64,000 bases of DNA from Macellibacteroides fermentans (GCF_013409575.1 NZ_JACCCY010000001.1:310001-374000); one strand, 5' to 3'; counted from the stretch's first letter, positions 26,224-35,300 are shown. Numbers and translations: made by a program. The notes: generated by a model not told the origin, from the letters alone.

Positions 26224-27812
26224 TGAAACAAACTAGCTTATTGAAGAGGTTGCGAGTTATTCTCGCAATCCTCTTTTTTGTACCTATCATTTTGTATTTT
26301 GTAGATTTTGCAAATCTATTACCCGATAGTTTGCATGGCCTTCTGCATTTACAGATAGTACCAGCCATCCTTGCAGGCATACTGTGGATAATCATTGCGC
26401 AGTTATTGCTTGTTCTGGTTTTTGGAAGGCTTTATTGCTCTGTTATTTGCCCTGCAGGTGTTTTGCAGGACATCATTAACCGGATTTATTGTATCGGTAA
26501 AAAGAAAAAGAACGGAAAACGCCGGTTCAGGTATAAAAAACCCATGAACTGGTTTCGTTACGGATTACTTGCCCTAACGACCTTGTTGGCTGTAGCCGGA
26601 TCTATCGAATTATTACTATTGCTTGATCCATACAGCAACTTCGGCAGGGTGGCTGCCAACCTATTCAGACCGTTGGTTATATGGGGTAACAACCTGATAG
26701 CCGATGTATTGATGAAGTTCGACAATTATACACTGTACCATGTAACAATTGAAACGATTACTATACCTTCCTTGATTGCAGGTGCAGTTGTTCTATTACT
26801 TTTTGTCGGTCTGGTAGCCTGGAGAGGTCGTTTATTCTGTAACACACTTTGTCCGGTAGGATCTTTACTTGGACTCATTTCACGCTATTCACTGCTGAAT
26901 ATCAATTTTGATAAAAACGCATGTATTCAATGTGGTAAATGCGAGAAATCATGCAAAGCCGAGGCAATTGACATGGCAAGTATGCATGTGGACAACTCAC
27001 GGTGCGTAGATTGTTTTAATTGCATATCATCATGCTCGAAAGATGCGCTTCATTACAGTATAAATCCTTTATTTAAAAATAAAGAAATCAATAAGGATAC
27101 CGTAAAAACTGCAAATGTATCGTCAAGCAGGCGTTCATTCTTGTCTACAGGCATCACCGTTGCCTCCACCGTCCCTTTAGCAGCTGCGCTTGCTGAGCAG
27201 GTAAACGGACAAAAAAGACATAGAGAAAGAGCTCATGGAGAAGAAAATGAAGCTAACTGGTCGCCTGTAACTCCTCCCGGATCCATCAGTCTGGAACGAT
27301 TTAAGGATACATGTACCGGCTGTCATTTATGTGTAGTGCAATGCCCTACTCATATTTTAAAACCTGCAGGACTGGAATATGGATTTGATTACCTATTAAA
27401 ACCGCACCTTTCGTACAACAGCAGTTATTGCAATTACGAATGCACGGTTTGTTCGGATGTTTGTCCGAATCACGCAATCAAACCACTAACAGTCGAACAA
27501 AAGATAACAACACAGGTTGGTATTGCGCATTTCATTAAACATCGGTGTATTGTCGAGATTGATGGAACAGATTGCGGTGCTTGTTCGGAACACTGCCCCA
27601 CTCAGGCCGTAAAAATGGTTCCCTATAAGGGAGATTTGAGAATTCCGCATGTTGAGCCGGAAATATGTATCGGGTGCGGTGGTTGCGAATCAATTTGCCC
27701 GGCTCGTCCGGCAAGAGCCATCATCATTAAAGCAAACGAAGTGCATCTTCTCGCAGAAAAGCCAAAAGAAGAAGAAATCAAAGAGGTAGTCGTTGACGAA
27801 TTCGGTTTTTAG
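26223..27812 (+). CDS. NapH/NosR-like membrane polyferredoxin fused to a NapG-like ferredoxin
   Basis: A 529-residue iron-sulfur membrane protein. Residues 1-230 hold about five transmembrane helices and two NapH/NosR-type CxxxCP motifs (YCSVICPAG and FCNTLCPVG). Two 4Fe-4S sites follow (CIQCGKCEKSCK, CVDCFNCISSCS). At residues ~302-325 there is a twin-arginine-like segment (SRRSFLSTGITVASTVPLAA), then four more cluster motifs (CTGCHLCVVQCP, CTVCSDVCP, CGACSEHCP, CIGCGGCESICP). It looks like a fusion of a quinol-linked NapH part with a Tat-exported NapG part. It probably moves electrons between quinones and periplasmic partners. Confidence 0.88.
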   Translation: MKQTSLLKRLRVILAILFFVPIILYFVDFANLLPDSLHGLLHLQIVPAILAGILWIIIAQLLLVLVFGRLYCSVICPAGVLQDIINRIYCIGKKKKNGKRRFRYKKPMNWFRYGLLALTTLLAVAGSIELLLLLDPYSNFGRVAANLFRPLVIWGNNLIADVLMKFDNYTLYHVTIETITIPSLIAGAVVLLLFVGLVAWRGRLFCNTLCPVGSLLGLISRYSLLNINFDKNACIQCGKCEKSCKAEAIDMASMHVDNSRCVDCFNCISSCSKDALHYSINPLFKNKEINKDTVKTANVSSSRRSFLSTGITVASTVPLAAALAEQVNGQKRHRERAHGEENEANWSPVTPPGSISLERFKDTCTGCHLCVVQCPTHILKPAGLEYGFDYLLKPHLSYNSSYCNYECTVCSDVCPNHAIKPLTVEQKITTQVGIAHFIKHRCIVEIDGTDCGACSEHCPTQAVKMVPYKGDLRIPHVEPEICIGCGGCESICPARPARAIIIKANEVHLLAEKPKEEEIKEVVVDEFGF

Positions 27813-27823
27813 GCTTTCTTCTT

Positions 27824-27855
27824 TTGCTCCTTATGAAGGAAAGAAGTAACTTTGC
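27824..27855 (+). promoter_or_regulatory. promoter of tgt
   Basis: TTTG, a 20-nt spacer and TAACTTTG form an almost ideal Bacteroidetes promoter, 15 bases before the ATG. Confidence 0.75.
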
Positions 27856-27870
27856 GTAAAATTTTACCGA

Positions 27871-29001
27871 ATGAAATTCGAACTTCAATACAAAGATACT
27901 AAAACAAATGCAAGGGCGGGCTTGATTACTACCGATCACGGGGTAATTGAGACGCCCATTTTTATGCCTGTTGGAACCCAGGGCTCTGTTAAGGCTGTTC
28001 ATATGACCGAGCTGAAGGAAGATATCAAAGCTCAGATTATTTTGGGTAATACTTATCACCTTTATCTGCGACCGGGACTCGAAATACTGAAACAAGCCGG
28101 AGGTTTACATAAGTTTAATAGCTGGAATGGACCTATTCTGACAGATAGTGGAGGTTTTCAGGTGTTTTCATTAGCGGAAAACCGCAAATTGCATGAAGAA
28201 GGAGCCGAATTCCGTTCCCACATTGATGGTTCTAAACATTTATTTACTCCGGAAAAAGTAATGGATATTGAAAGAACCATTGGAGCCGATATCATTATGG
28301 CATTTGATGAATGTTGTCCAGGTGACGCCGATTATAACTATGCCAAAGAATCGCTGGGACTTACAGAGCGTTGGCTAGATCGTTGCTTTAACCGCTTCAA
28401 CAGCACTGATCCCATGTATGGATATAACCAAAGCCTTTTTCCGATTGTACAAGGATGTGTTTATCCTGATTTGCGGATACGTGCTGCAGAAAACGTAGCT
28501 TCGAAGGGCGCCGATGGAAATGCAATCGGTGGATTGGCTGTAGGTGAGCCTACTGAAAAGATGTACGAAATGATTGAAGTCGTCAACGATATCCTTCCTA
28601 AAGACAAGCCACGCTATCTGATGGGAGTTGGAACACCTGTAAATTTATTGGAAGCCATAGAAAGGGGCGTTGATATGTTTGACTGTATCATGCCAACAAG
28701 AAACGGACGTAATGGACAGCTTTTCACCAAATATGGAACAATGAATATGCGTAACCAGAAATGGGAAAACGACTTCTCACCTCTTGACACAGAAGGCACA
28801 TCGTATGTAGACTCGCTTTACAGCAAGGCTTATGTACGACATCTTTTCAAAACAAATGAATTGCTTGGCCTGCAGATAGCTTCAATACATAACTTGGCAT
28901 TCTATTTATGGTTGGTGGGTGAAGCACGGAAGCACATTATCGCCGGCGATTTCTCAATATGGAAAAGTGGTATGGTTACTCAACTTTCAAACAGATTATA
29001 A
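27871..29001 (+). CDS. tgt: tRNA-guanine transglycosylase
   Basis: A 376-residue enzyme that swaps guanine 34 for the queuosine precursor preQ1 in tRNAs for Asp, Asn, His and Tyr. It has a TIM barrel with the substrate motif TDSGGFQVFSL, the region DIIMAFDECCPGD, the Gly-rich GLAVGEPTEKM and the second Asp in GVDMFDCIMPTRNGRNG. The structural zinc site CxCxxC of E. coli-type enzymes is lost: the aligned segment reads LDTEGTSYVDSLYSKAY without any Cys, while the His of SIHNLAFY remains. The same loss is familiar in Bacteroides enzymes. It is co-transcribed with the permease that follows. Confidence 0.95.
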   Translation: MKFELQYKDTKTNARAGLITTDHGVIETPIFMPVGTQGSVKAVHMTELKEDIKAQIILGNTYHLYLRPGLEILKQAGGLHKFNSWNGPILTDSGGFQVFSLAENRKLHEEGAEFRSHIDGSKHLFTPEKVMDIERTIGADIIMAFDECCPGDADYNYAKESLGLTERWLDRCFNRFNSTDPMYGYNQSLFPIVQGCVYPDLRIRAAENVASKGADGNAIGGLAVGEPTEKMYEMIEVVNDILPKDKPRYLMGVGTPVNLLEAIERGVDMFDCIMPTRNGRNGQLFTKYGTMNMRNQKWENDFSPLDTEGTSYVDSLYSKAYVRHLFKTNELLGLQIASIHNLAFYLWLVGEARKHIIAGDFSIWKSGMVTQLSNRL

Positions 29002-29004
29002 TCC

Positions 29005-30090
29005 ATGAAATTCAAATTGAAACGGATCGACAAATACATTATCAAGCAGTTCCTTGGAACCTATGTATTTGCCATAATGTTGATCATTTCCATTTCGGTT
29101 GTGTTCGATATTAATGAGAAAATTGACAAGTTTCTGCAGCCTAACGTTCCGTTGAAAGACATCATTCTGGACTACTACCTGAATTTTATTCCTTATTTTG
29201 CAAATCTGTTCAGTCCCCTGTTTACTTTTATCGCCGTAATCTTTTTTACGTCGAAGTTGGCAGACAATTCAGAAATAATTGCAATGTTGGCCAGTGGAAT
29301 GAGTTTCAGGCGGCTTATGATGCCCTATGCCGTTTCGGCAGCAATCATAGCAACCTTAACATTTGTATTAAACAGTTTTATCATACCCCCGGCAAATAGT
29401 ACGCGTATCGATTTCCAGAACAAATACATAAAGAATAAGCAAATGTTGTATGCAAAGAACGTACAGCTTGAAGTTGAACCCGGAGTTTTTGCCTATTTCG
29501 ATCGCTACGAGGCCCGTTCCAATATGGGGTATCGTTTTTCGTTGGAACATTTTAAAGATAAAAAACTAATCTCACGTCTTACAGCCAACTCAATCAAGTA
29601 TGATTCCCTGTATCAATGGACAGTCATTGATTACATGATACGTGATTTTGAGGGGATGCGCGAAACCATACAAAGCGGCAGTCGTAAAGATACCACCCTT
29701 ACTATTGTACCTTCCGATTTTCTTATATCGGTTAACGATTGCGAAACGATGACAACTCCACAGTTGGAAGTCTACATCAACCGGCAGAAGAAAAGAGGTA
29801 TTGGCAATATACAGACATTCCAAATTGAATATCACAAGCGTTTTGCCACAGTGATGGCCGCATTTATTCTTACAACGATTGGAGCATCTCTCTCTTCGCG
29901 TAAAATTAAAGGGGGAATGGGACTTAACATCGGGATTGGACTTGCTCTAAGTTTTTCTTATATTCTGTTTATGACTGTAACATCCACCTTCGCTATAAAC
30001 GGCTATGTTAGTCCGTTTGTTGCCGCTTGGATTCCAAATATTATTTATACGATGATTGCTGTTTTCCTATACAGGAGGGCTCCCAGATAA
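29005..30090 (+). CDS. LptF/LptG-family lipopolysaccharide export permease
   Basis: A 361-residue inner-membrane protein of the YjgP/YjgQ family. It carries three N-terminal helices beginning RIDKYIIKQFLGTYVFAIMLI, a periplasmic beta-jellyroll domain in the middle (~130-250), and three C-terminal helices with the conserved coupling motif near ERHKRFA-like YHKRFATVMAAFI and RKIKGGMGLNIGIGL. With LptB it extracts lipopolysaccharide from the inner membrane and passes it to LptC/A. Only one of the two permeases is encoded here. It starts 3 bp after tgt, so the two genes form an operon. Confidence 0.93.
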   Translation: MKFKLKRIDKYIIKQFLGTYVFAIMLIISISVVFDINEKIDKFLQPNVPLKDIILDYYLNFIPYFANLFSPLFTFIAVIFFTSKLADNSEIIAMLASGMSFRRLMMPYAVSAAIIATLTFVLNSFIIPPANSTRIDFQNKYIKNKQMLYAKNVQLEVEPGVFAYFDRYEARSNMGYRFSLEHFKDKKLISRLTANSIKYDSLYQWTVIDYMIRDFEGMRETIQSGSRKDTTLTIVPSDFLISVNDCETMTTPQLEVYINRQKKRGIGNIQTFQIEYHKRFATVMAAFILTTIGASLSSRKIKGGMGLNIGIGLALSFSYILFMTVTSTFAINGYVSPFVAAWIPNIIYTMIAVFLYRRAPR

Positions 30091-30114
30091 TATAAGAATG
30101 AAAATATAAAAAAA

Positions 30115-30143
30115 GGAGGGTGAATCAATATTGATTCACCCTC
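30115..30143. terminator. bidirectional terminator between convergent genes
   Basis: The perfect palindrome GAGGGTGAATCAATA... (28 bases) has an A-run on its left (a T-run for the minus-strand gene) and CTCTTT on its right. It ends both the permease and the redoxin transcripts. Confidence 0.8.
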
Positions 30144-30162
30144 TTTGCATACTCATTGTAGA

Positions 30163-30663
30163 TTAATCTTTTCTTAATTCTTCAGGGAGATTTTTTGGAG
30201 AAACATTCACTGCGACTATTACACCTTTGTCGTCAATTAAAAAGTTCCTAAATCCTTTTTTCAAGCCATACTTCTTGTACAACTCTGATTCAGCACCCTG
30301 TTCGTCACGAAATTGATTTTCCTGATTCAACCCGTCTGCTTTAACTGTTTCTGAGAAAACAGAAGGACTCTTGTCGTAAGAGATTGAAATCATTTCAATT
30401 TCTGATGAATTCAACTTGTTAACCTCATTCCACAACTGAATGTTTCGCGCCCTGGATTCCGCATCATACGCAGCCCAAAAATTTAACAGCGTGTATTTGC
30501 CGGAATGATTCTGGAAACGTACCTCACGGCCGTTATCCATGGACTCTATTCTCGGAGCAAGATTTCCCGGAGTGTTACCTTCGGACAGACTCGCTTTTTT
30601 TGTAGAAGCAGACATAGTCAATATACCTGCAAATACAAGGAGAACATAAGCTCTAACCTTCAT
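30163..30663 (-). CDS. exported thioredoxin-like protein without the CxxC site
   Basis: A 166-residue secreted protein with an N-terminal signal (VRAYVLLVFAGILTMSAS). The TlpA/AhpC-type fold is visible from residue ~33 (PGNLAPRIESMDNGREV) through TLLNFWAAYDAESR, MISISYDKSP and GFRNFLIDDKGVIVAVN. At the place where TlpA proteins have WCxxC the sequence is AAYDAES, so the protein has no active cysteine pair and no other Cys. It cannot act as a classical thiol oxidoreductase and may have a binding or scaffold role. Monocistronic. Confidence 0.85.
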   Translation of the reverse strand: MKVRAYVLLVFAGILTMSASTKKASLSEGNTPGNLAPRIESMDNGREVRFQNHSGKYTLLNFWAAYDAESRARNIQLWNEVNKLNSSEIEMISISYDKSPSVFSETVKADGLNQENQFRDEQGAESELYKKYGLKKGFRNFLIDDKGVIVAVNVSPKNLPEELRKD

Positions 30664-31039
30664 AATGTAATTTTTACGTTAAACTTAATCGATTTGCAAC
30701 ATAACTTTCAAGCAAACAATTCCTTCATTTCCGAAGGCTGCATATCATTTTATCACAAAACCGACTCCTGATTTTCAGGAAAGTAAAACGGTCCTATCTT
30801 TCTCTAAAGAATAGTTTCTGTCGTTTTACGGCGGCAAATATAGGTGCAAATTGGTTTACAGTCCAAATCTTAAACCAATTTTCTGCATAAAAACAACTTT
30901 TTTTATATGTTTTATAGAACAAAACACGCCACTCAAAGGTGTTATTTAACATGTAAACAAACCTAAATAGTCTGGCTTAAACTATAAAACGATTGAAAAT
31001 ATTAATGCGAAAGGGTTACAGAGTAAGGTAAAATATAAA
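30664..31039. other. 376-bp intergenic region
   Basis: It holds the redoxin promoter and its roughly 165-base 5' leader. The leader contains an 8-bp inverted repeat (GTAAAACG / CGTTTTAC). The remaining 150 bases toward the CDGSH gene are A/T-rich and show no coding potential or RNA fold that I can support. Confidence 0.5.
30835..30881 (-). promoter_or_regulatory. redoxin promoter with overlapping operator-like repeat
   Basis: On the minus strand, TTTG, a 21-nt spacer and TATATTTG form the promoter. The inverted repeat AAATTGGTTTA / TAAACCAATTT (11 bp each, 12 bases apart) lies across the spacer and the -33 box, a position typical of a repressor site. Confidence 0.45.
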
Positions 31040-31264
31040 TTAAAAAAACTCTTCGTGTTCATACACATGCTTTGATTGGGTTAAATGCGAACCATCGCAG
31101 TAGGGTTGGTTTTTGGAATTGCCACATCTGCATATAGCACACATATCCCTTACTACAACCATTCCATCGGGAGTTGTAACCTTAACAGGTCCATGTATTA
31201 CAACCGGACCTTTTTCAATAATCTTCACTTCAACAATTGATTGTTTGCTCTCGTTATCTCCCAT
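31040..31264 (-). CDS. CDGSH iron-sulfur protein
   Basis: A 74-residue protein with the CDGSH signature CRCGNSKNQPYCDGSH, which binds a 2Fe-2S cluster through three Cys and one His. The upstream half (VVIHGPVKVTTPDGM) is the usual beta strand part of bacterial single-domain members. It has no signal or membrane anchor. It follows the cysteine desulfidase gene by 59 bp on the same strand and may share its transcript, which suggests a link to sulfide or iron-sulfur handling. Family known, role unknown. Confidence 0.9.
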   Translation of the reverse strand: MGDNESKQSIVEVKIIEKGPVVIHGPVKVTTPDGMVVVRDMCAICRCGNSKNQPYCDGSHLTQSKHVYEHEEFF

Positions 31265-31323
31265 AGGATTCTGATTGGAATTTTATCAACCTACAGTTAT
31301 AACATAGTGAGAGTTTGATATGT

Positions 31324-32610
31324 TTACGCTTTTTTTGTCATAATCTGCAACACAAGCTTGTCGGTAGCCTCCATCCCTATCGACCCAATAGCCGTTAAAT
31401 TGGCAATAGACTTGTCAACATCGTCGTCTATAATACCTTCAGAAGAGGTAACCACCTTATTTTCTATCGCCATAAGGGCCGAAAGCATGGCCGTAGAAAC
31501 GCCGCTGGATACTTTCATGGCACAACTTGGCTTAGCCCCATCACAAATCATACCTGTGATGTTTCCAATCATATTTTTTATGGCATAGGATAATTGCAAC
31601 TTACTCCCTCCCATCAGGTAAGTTATTCCACAACTCGCTCCTGTAGCAGCGACTACACATCCGCATAAAGCAGATAAACGGCCCAAACTCTGTTTAATAT
31701 AAATAACCATCAGGTGGCTTAAAGTAAGAGCCCTTATTAGTTGCTCCTGCGAACATTTAATATCGTCGGCAAAACTTAACACAGGTAACGTAGCGGCTAT
31801 TCCCTGGTTTCCACTCCCCGAATTACTCATTACTGGAATAAAAGCGCCATCCATTCGGGCATCGCATGCTGCAGCAGTCATAGAAAGCATATGCGTAAAA
31901 GCCGAATCTCCCAAATACTTTTTCCCATTTACTCCAGACACTGTTTTACAAACAGTGTGTCCATAGCTTCCATTAATTGATGAAATGGCAGCACGACGAT
32001 TAAGTTCGGCCGATTCAAGGATAAATTCAAGGTCGTGAACAGGCGTTTGGGTCGCAAAATCGAATACTTTGGAGAAGGTCAATGCGACTTCGTCTTCCTG
32101 AAGGTTGGTATCAAGTGTATCGCTTTCTTGTTTATCAAATTGTTTTTCGCCGTTCTTTTCAACCAAAACCACCTGTGTATGCTCTTTCTGAATAATTACT
32201 TTTGAATATTCGGCCTCATAACGACAGATTACTTCTATATATAGCTTATCAACATTATCTTTCAATGATATATCAATACATCGTTTCTCAATCATATTTT
32301 TTCCTTCTTCAAGACTTTGAGGAGTAATATCTCTCAATACCTCCAGTCCGTATTCGGATTTACCAATCAAAGCTCCTAAAGCAACAGCAATAGGCAACCC
32401 AATCATTCCTGTTCCGGGAATACCAACACCCATTGCATTCTTAAGAACATTTGCACTAAGAAATACTTCTATTTTCTGAGGTGTTTTGGCTAGAGTTTCA
32501 GATGCTTTAGCTACTGCAAGTGCCACGGCCATAGGCTCGGTACATCCAATGGCGGGAACCACTTCGCGTTTAATTAGTTCTATGATCTGTTTCTGTATTG
32601 TAATATCCAT
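31324..32610 (-). CDS. UPF0597 / CyuA-like L-cysteine desulfidase
   Basis: A 428-residue protein of the UPF0597 (YhaM/CyuA) family, related to the alpha subunit of iron-sulfur serine dehydratase. Members break down cysteine to pyruvate, ammonia and sulfide. Conserved motifs seen are EVVPAIGCTEPMAVALA, GTGMIGLPIAVALGALIG, SNSGSGNQGIAATLPVL and CGCVVAATGASCGITYLMGG, with Cys residues suited to a 4Fe-4S cluster. The ATG is preferred over a TTG ten codons upstream because that TTG lies inside a TACCTTTG promoter box. Substrate (Cys versus Ser) is inferred from the family. Confidence 0.88.
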   Translation of the reverse strand: MDITIQKQIIELIKREVVPAIGCTEPMAVALAVAKASETLAKTPQKIEVFLSANVLKNAMGVGIPGTGMIGLPIAVALGALIGKSEYGLEVLRDITPQSLEEGKNMIEKRCIDISLKDNVDKLYIEVICRYEAEYSKVIIQKEHTQVVLVEKNGEKQFDKQESDTLDTNLQEDEVALTFSKVFDFATQTPVHDLEFILESAELNRRAAISSINGSYGHTVCKTVSGVNGKKYLGDSAFTHMLSMTAAACDARMDGAFIPVMSNSGSGNQGIAATLPVLSFADDIKCSQEQLIRALTLSHLMVIYIKQSLGRLSALCGCVVAATGASCGITYLMGGSKLQLSYAIKNMIGNITGMICDGAKPSCAMKVSSGVSTAMLSALMAIENKVVTSSEGIIDDDVDKSIANLTAIGSIGMEATDKLVLQIMTKKA

Positions 32611-32637
32611 ATGTAATTCATGCTTATTTGTGTTATG

Positions 32638-32645
32638 CAAAGGTA
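32638..32645 (-). promoter_or_regulatory. -7 box of the cysteine desulfidase gene
   Basis: TACCTTTG on the minus strand lies 27 bases before the chosen ATG. The -33 side is weak. Confidence 0.5.
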
Positions 32646-32769
32646 TCTAATATTTCTTTCAGCTCCATATAAATAGTATCAATTTGTATAATCAGACAGT
32701 CTGTAATACTTTTGTAATATTTATTTCATTACGCCGAAACAAAATAAGAGTTCTTTTGCATAAAATAAT

Positions 32770-32777
32770 TATTTTTG
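32770..32777 (+). promoter_or_regulatory. -7 box of the two-component operon
   Basis: TATTTTTG fits TAnnTTTG, 26 bases before the ATG. No -33 TTG is seen at normal spacing. Confidence 0.4.
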
Positions 32778-32803
32778 TAATAAACTATTTAACATATTGA
32801 ATT

Positions 32804-33490
32804 ATGGCAACTACCCGTATTCTTGTTGTAGATGATGAAGAAGATTTGTGCGAAATATTAAAATTTAATCTCGAAATTGAGGGTTACGATGTTGATACCG
32901 CATTTAGCTCCGAAGATGCCCTGAAATTAGATATAAGCTCCTATAATTTATTACTTCTGGATGTAATGATGGGAGAAATATCCGGATTCAAGTTGGCAAA
33001 CATGCTTCGGAAAAATGAAAAGACAGCCAAAATGCCCATCATATTTCTGACGGCCAAAGATACGGAAAATGATCTTCTTACCGGTTTCAATCTGGGTGCC
33101 GACGATTACATCTCCAAACCTTTTTCAATTCGTCAGGTTGTTGCCCGGGTTAAGGCCGTATTAAGACGTACAGCATCCAAACCTCTTGAACAAGAACCCG
33201 AATTATTAGCCTACGAGACTCTGATTCTGGACACCAAGCGCATTAAAGCTTCCGTAAACGGAGAAGAGGTTCCTTTAACAAAAAAAGAATTCGAAATTTT
33301 AAAGCTGTTGCTCGAAAATAAAGGAAATGTATTTTCAAGAGAAGAGATTTTATCGCGCATATGGAAAGACGAAGTGTATGTTCTTGATCGCACGATTGAT
33401 GTAAATATTACCCGGCTACGAAAAAAAATAGGTATCTACGGTAAAAACATAGTTACCAGACTTGGTTTTGGTTATTGTTTTGAATATTAA
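32804..33490 (+). CDS. OmpR/PhoB-type response regulator
   Basis: A 228-residue transcription regulator. The receiver domain (~1-120) has the acidic pair VVDDEED, the phosphate-acceptor Asp53 in LLLLDVMMG and the Lys in YISKPFS. The C-terminal winged helix (~130-228) has LTKKEFEILKLLLENKGNVFSREEIL and the RTIDVNITRLRKKIG motif. Its partner kinase starts 10 bp after its stop. The pair resembles PhoB/PhoR, but no phosphate genes are nearby to confirm this. Confidence 0.94.
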   Translation: MATTRILVVDDEEDLCEILKFNLEIEGYDVDTAFSSEDALKLDISSYNLLLLDVMMGEISGFKLANMLRKNEKTAKMPIIFLTAKDTENDLLTGFNLGADDYISKPFSIRQVVARVKAVLRRTASKPLEQEPELLAYETLILDTKRIKASVNGEEVPLTKKEFEILKLLLENKGNVFSREEILSRIWKDEVYVLDRTIDVNITRLRKKIGIYGKNIVTRLGFGYCFEY

Positions 33491-33500
33491 AGTAACGAAG

Positions 33501-35270
33501 ATGGTTCAAATTGAAAAAACAACCGATAACAGAATTCCATTTAGCCAGCGTCTGTTTTGGTCGGTCTTCTCCATGTTTCTTGGATTTACATTTTGCTTCC
33601 TGCTATTTCAGTTTCAGCGCGAAAAAGAATTTTCGCAGGATAAGCTTAATAAAGTCCTCGAAAATTACAATTATCAAATTTACCAACGCACCCATCAGTC
33701 GGCCAATATAGATTCTACATTAGCTCAGTTTCTGACTGAAATTCCGCAAAAAGAGCTTAGAATTACGATTATTGATCCTACGGGATTGGTTGTATTCGAC
33801 AACATCCATCCGGAAGAATTAAACAATCACAACAACCGAAGTGAAGTTAAAAGTGCAAGAATAAACAATAAAGGATTTGCCATCCGCAAGTCTACTACAA
33901 CCGGATTACGCTATTTCTATTCGGCCAATTTGATAGATAATTATATCTACCGTTCGGCATTACCTTATGATACGTACGTAAAAAGCGAACTATCTATCGA
34001 TAAGGATTTTATATACTTTATGATTCTGATGACTACCATCTTCTTTATCGTCCTTTCCCGGTTTACTTTTAGCATCGGACGTACGATTTCCAAGCTGCGG
34101 AATTTTGCCCATGTGATGGAAAAAGACAGGGTTGTGGAGACTGCCTACACATTTTCCAATGATGAATTAGGTGATATTTCGCAGAATATAGTTACACTTT
34201 ATCATAAGCAGCAAATAGCTAAAGATGCATTGTCGATGGAAAGAGAAAAGCTGATCAAACATTTTCAGTATTCGAAAGAGGGGTTTGCCATGTTTTCTGG
34301 CGAAGGCAAGGAAACCTTATCCAATATTCTTTTCAATCAATATATAAATGTAATATCCGATAAACAGATCAAAAATGCGGAAGAAGCTATTTCCATCCCG
34401 GAAATGGAACCGATAAGAAGTTTTCTGAGACGTAGTATGGTTGACCCGAATCGTAAAAGAAAAGTGCTTAGAGAATCGCTTACTGTCGATAAAAACGGAA
34501 AGATTTTTCTCATTGAATGTATTTTATTTCTGGATAACAGCTACGAATTGTCAATAAGCGACATTTCGCGTCAGGAAGAAGAGAGCCGGATGAAACGTCA
34601 GCTTACCCAGAATGTAGCGCACGAACTTAAAACACCTGTAAGCAGTATTCAGGGATACCTCGAGACCATTATCGCCAATCCTAATCTGGCACCTGAGAAA
34701 CGACAGTTTTTTATAGAACGTTGCTATTCACAAAGTACCCGACTAACAGGATTGCTAAGGGATATTTCCGTTCTGAATCGCCTGGATGAAGCGTCTGACA
34801 TGTTTGACCTGAGTGAAATCAGTATCAAAAGATTACTAGGCGAAATACAAAAGGAGTGTTCAAAAGAATTAGCCGAAAAGAGAATTGAAACCAATATTAT
34901 TCTTCCAGGCAATCCCGTAATTTACGGAAATTACTCCTTATTATATTCAATCTTCCGGAATCTGTACGACAATGCCATCGCTTATGCCGGCGAAGGGATA
35001 ACTATTACAGTTAATTGTTACAAAGAAGATCCGAAGTATTACTATTTCAGTTTTGCCGATAATGGTATAGGAATAAGCGAAGAACATATAAATCGCATAT
35101 TTGAACGGTTTTACAGAGTAGATAAAGGTAGAAGCCGAAAGGTAGGCGGAACAGGACTTGGCTTGTCAATCGTAAAGAATGGTGTTAACTTTCACAAAGG
35201 ACAAATCCTTGCCAAAAATCGCCCCGAGGGAGGATTAGAGTTTTTATTTACCCTAAAGAAGCGAGTGTAA
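33501..35270 (+). CDS. PhoR-like membrane histidine kinase
   Basis: A 589-residue sensor kinase. The start just after the regulator stop is chosen because upstream codons overlap the regulator. It has a first membrane helix (~20-40), a periplasmic sensor domain (~45-175), a second helix (~180-200), a HAMP-like linker, a PAS-like segment and the HisKA domain with the acceptor His in QNVAHELKTPVSSIQGYLE. The catalytic ATPase motifs are NLYDNAIAYA (N box), FADNGIGI (G1) and GGTGLGLSIV (G2). It signals to the regulator encoded directly upstream, and the stimulus is unknown. Confidence 0.93.
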   Translation: MVQIEKTTDNRIPFSQRLFWSVFSMFLGFTFCFLLFQFQREKEFSQDKLNKVLENYNYQIYQRTHQSANIDSTLAQFLTEIPQKELRITIIDPTGLVVFDNIHPEELNNHNNRSEVKSARINNKGFAIRKSTTTGLRYFYSANLIDNYIYRSALPYDTYVKSELSIDKDFIYFMILMTTIFFIVLSRFTFSIGRTISKLRNFAHVMEKDRVVETAYTFSNDELGDISQNIVTLYHKQQIAKDALSMEREKLIKHFQYSKEGFAMFSGEGKETLSNILFNQYINVISDKQIKNAEEAISIPEMEPIRSFLRRSMVDPNRKRKVLRESLTVDKNGKIFLIECILFLDNSYELSISDISRQEEESRMKRQLTQNVAHELKTPVSSIQGYLETIIANPNLAPEKRQFFIERCYSQSTRLTGLLRDISVLNRLDEASDMFDLSEISIKRLLGEIQKECSKELAEKRIETNIILPGNPVIYGNYSLLYSIFRNLYDNAIAYAGEGITITVNCYKEDPKYYYFSFADNGIGISEEHINRIFERFYRVDKGRSRKVGGTGLGLSIVKNGVNFHKGQILAKNRPEGGLEFLFTLKKRV

Positions 35271-35300
35271 ACGAAGAATAGTTTTTTTCATTACGAAGAT

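Noticed and set aside
32638-32640. TTG start of the cysteine desulfidase
   Set aside because: It lies inside the TACCTTTG promoter box and adds residues without similarity to the family start.
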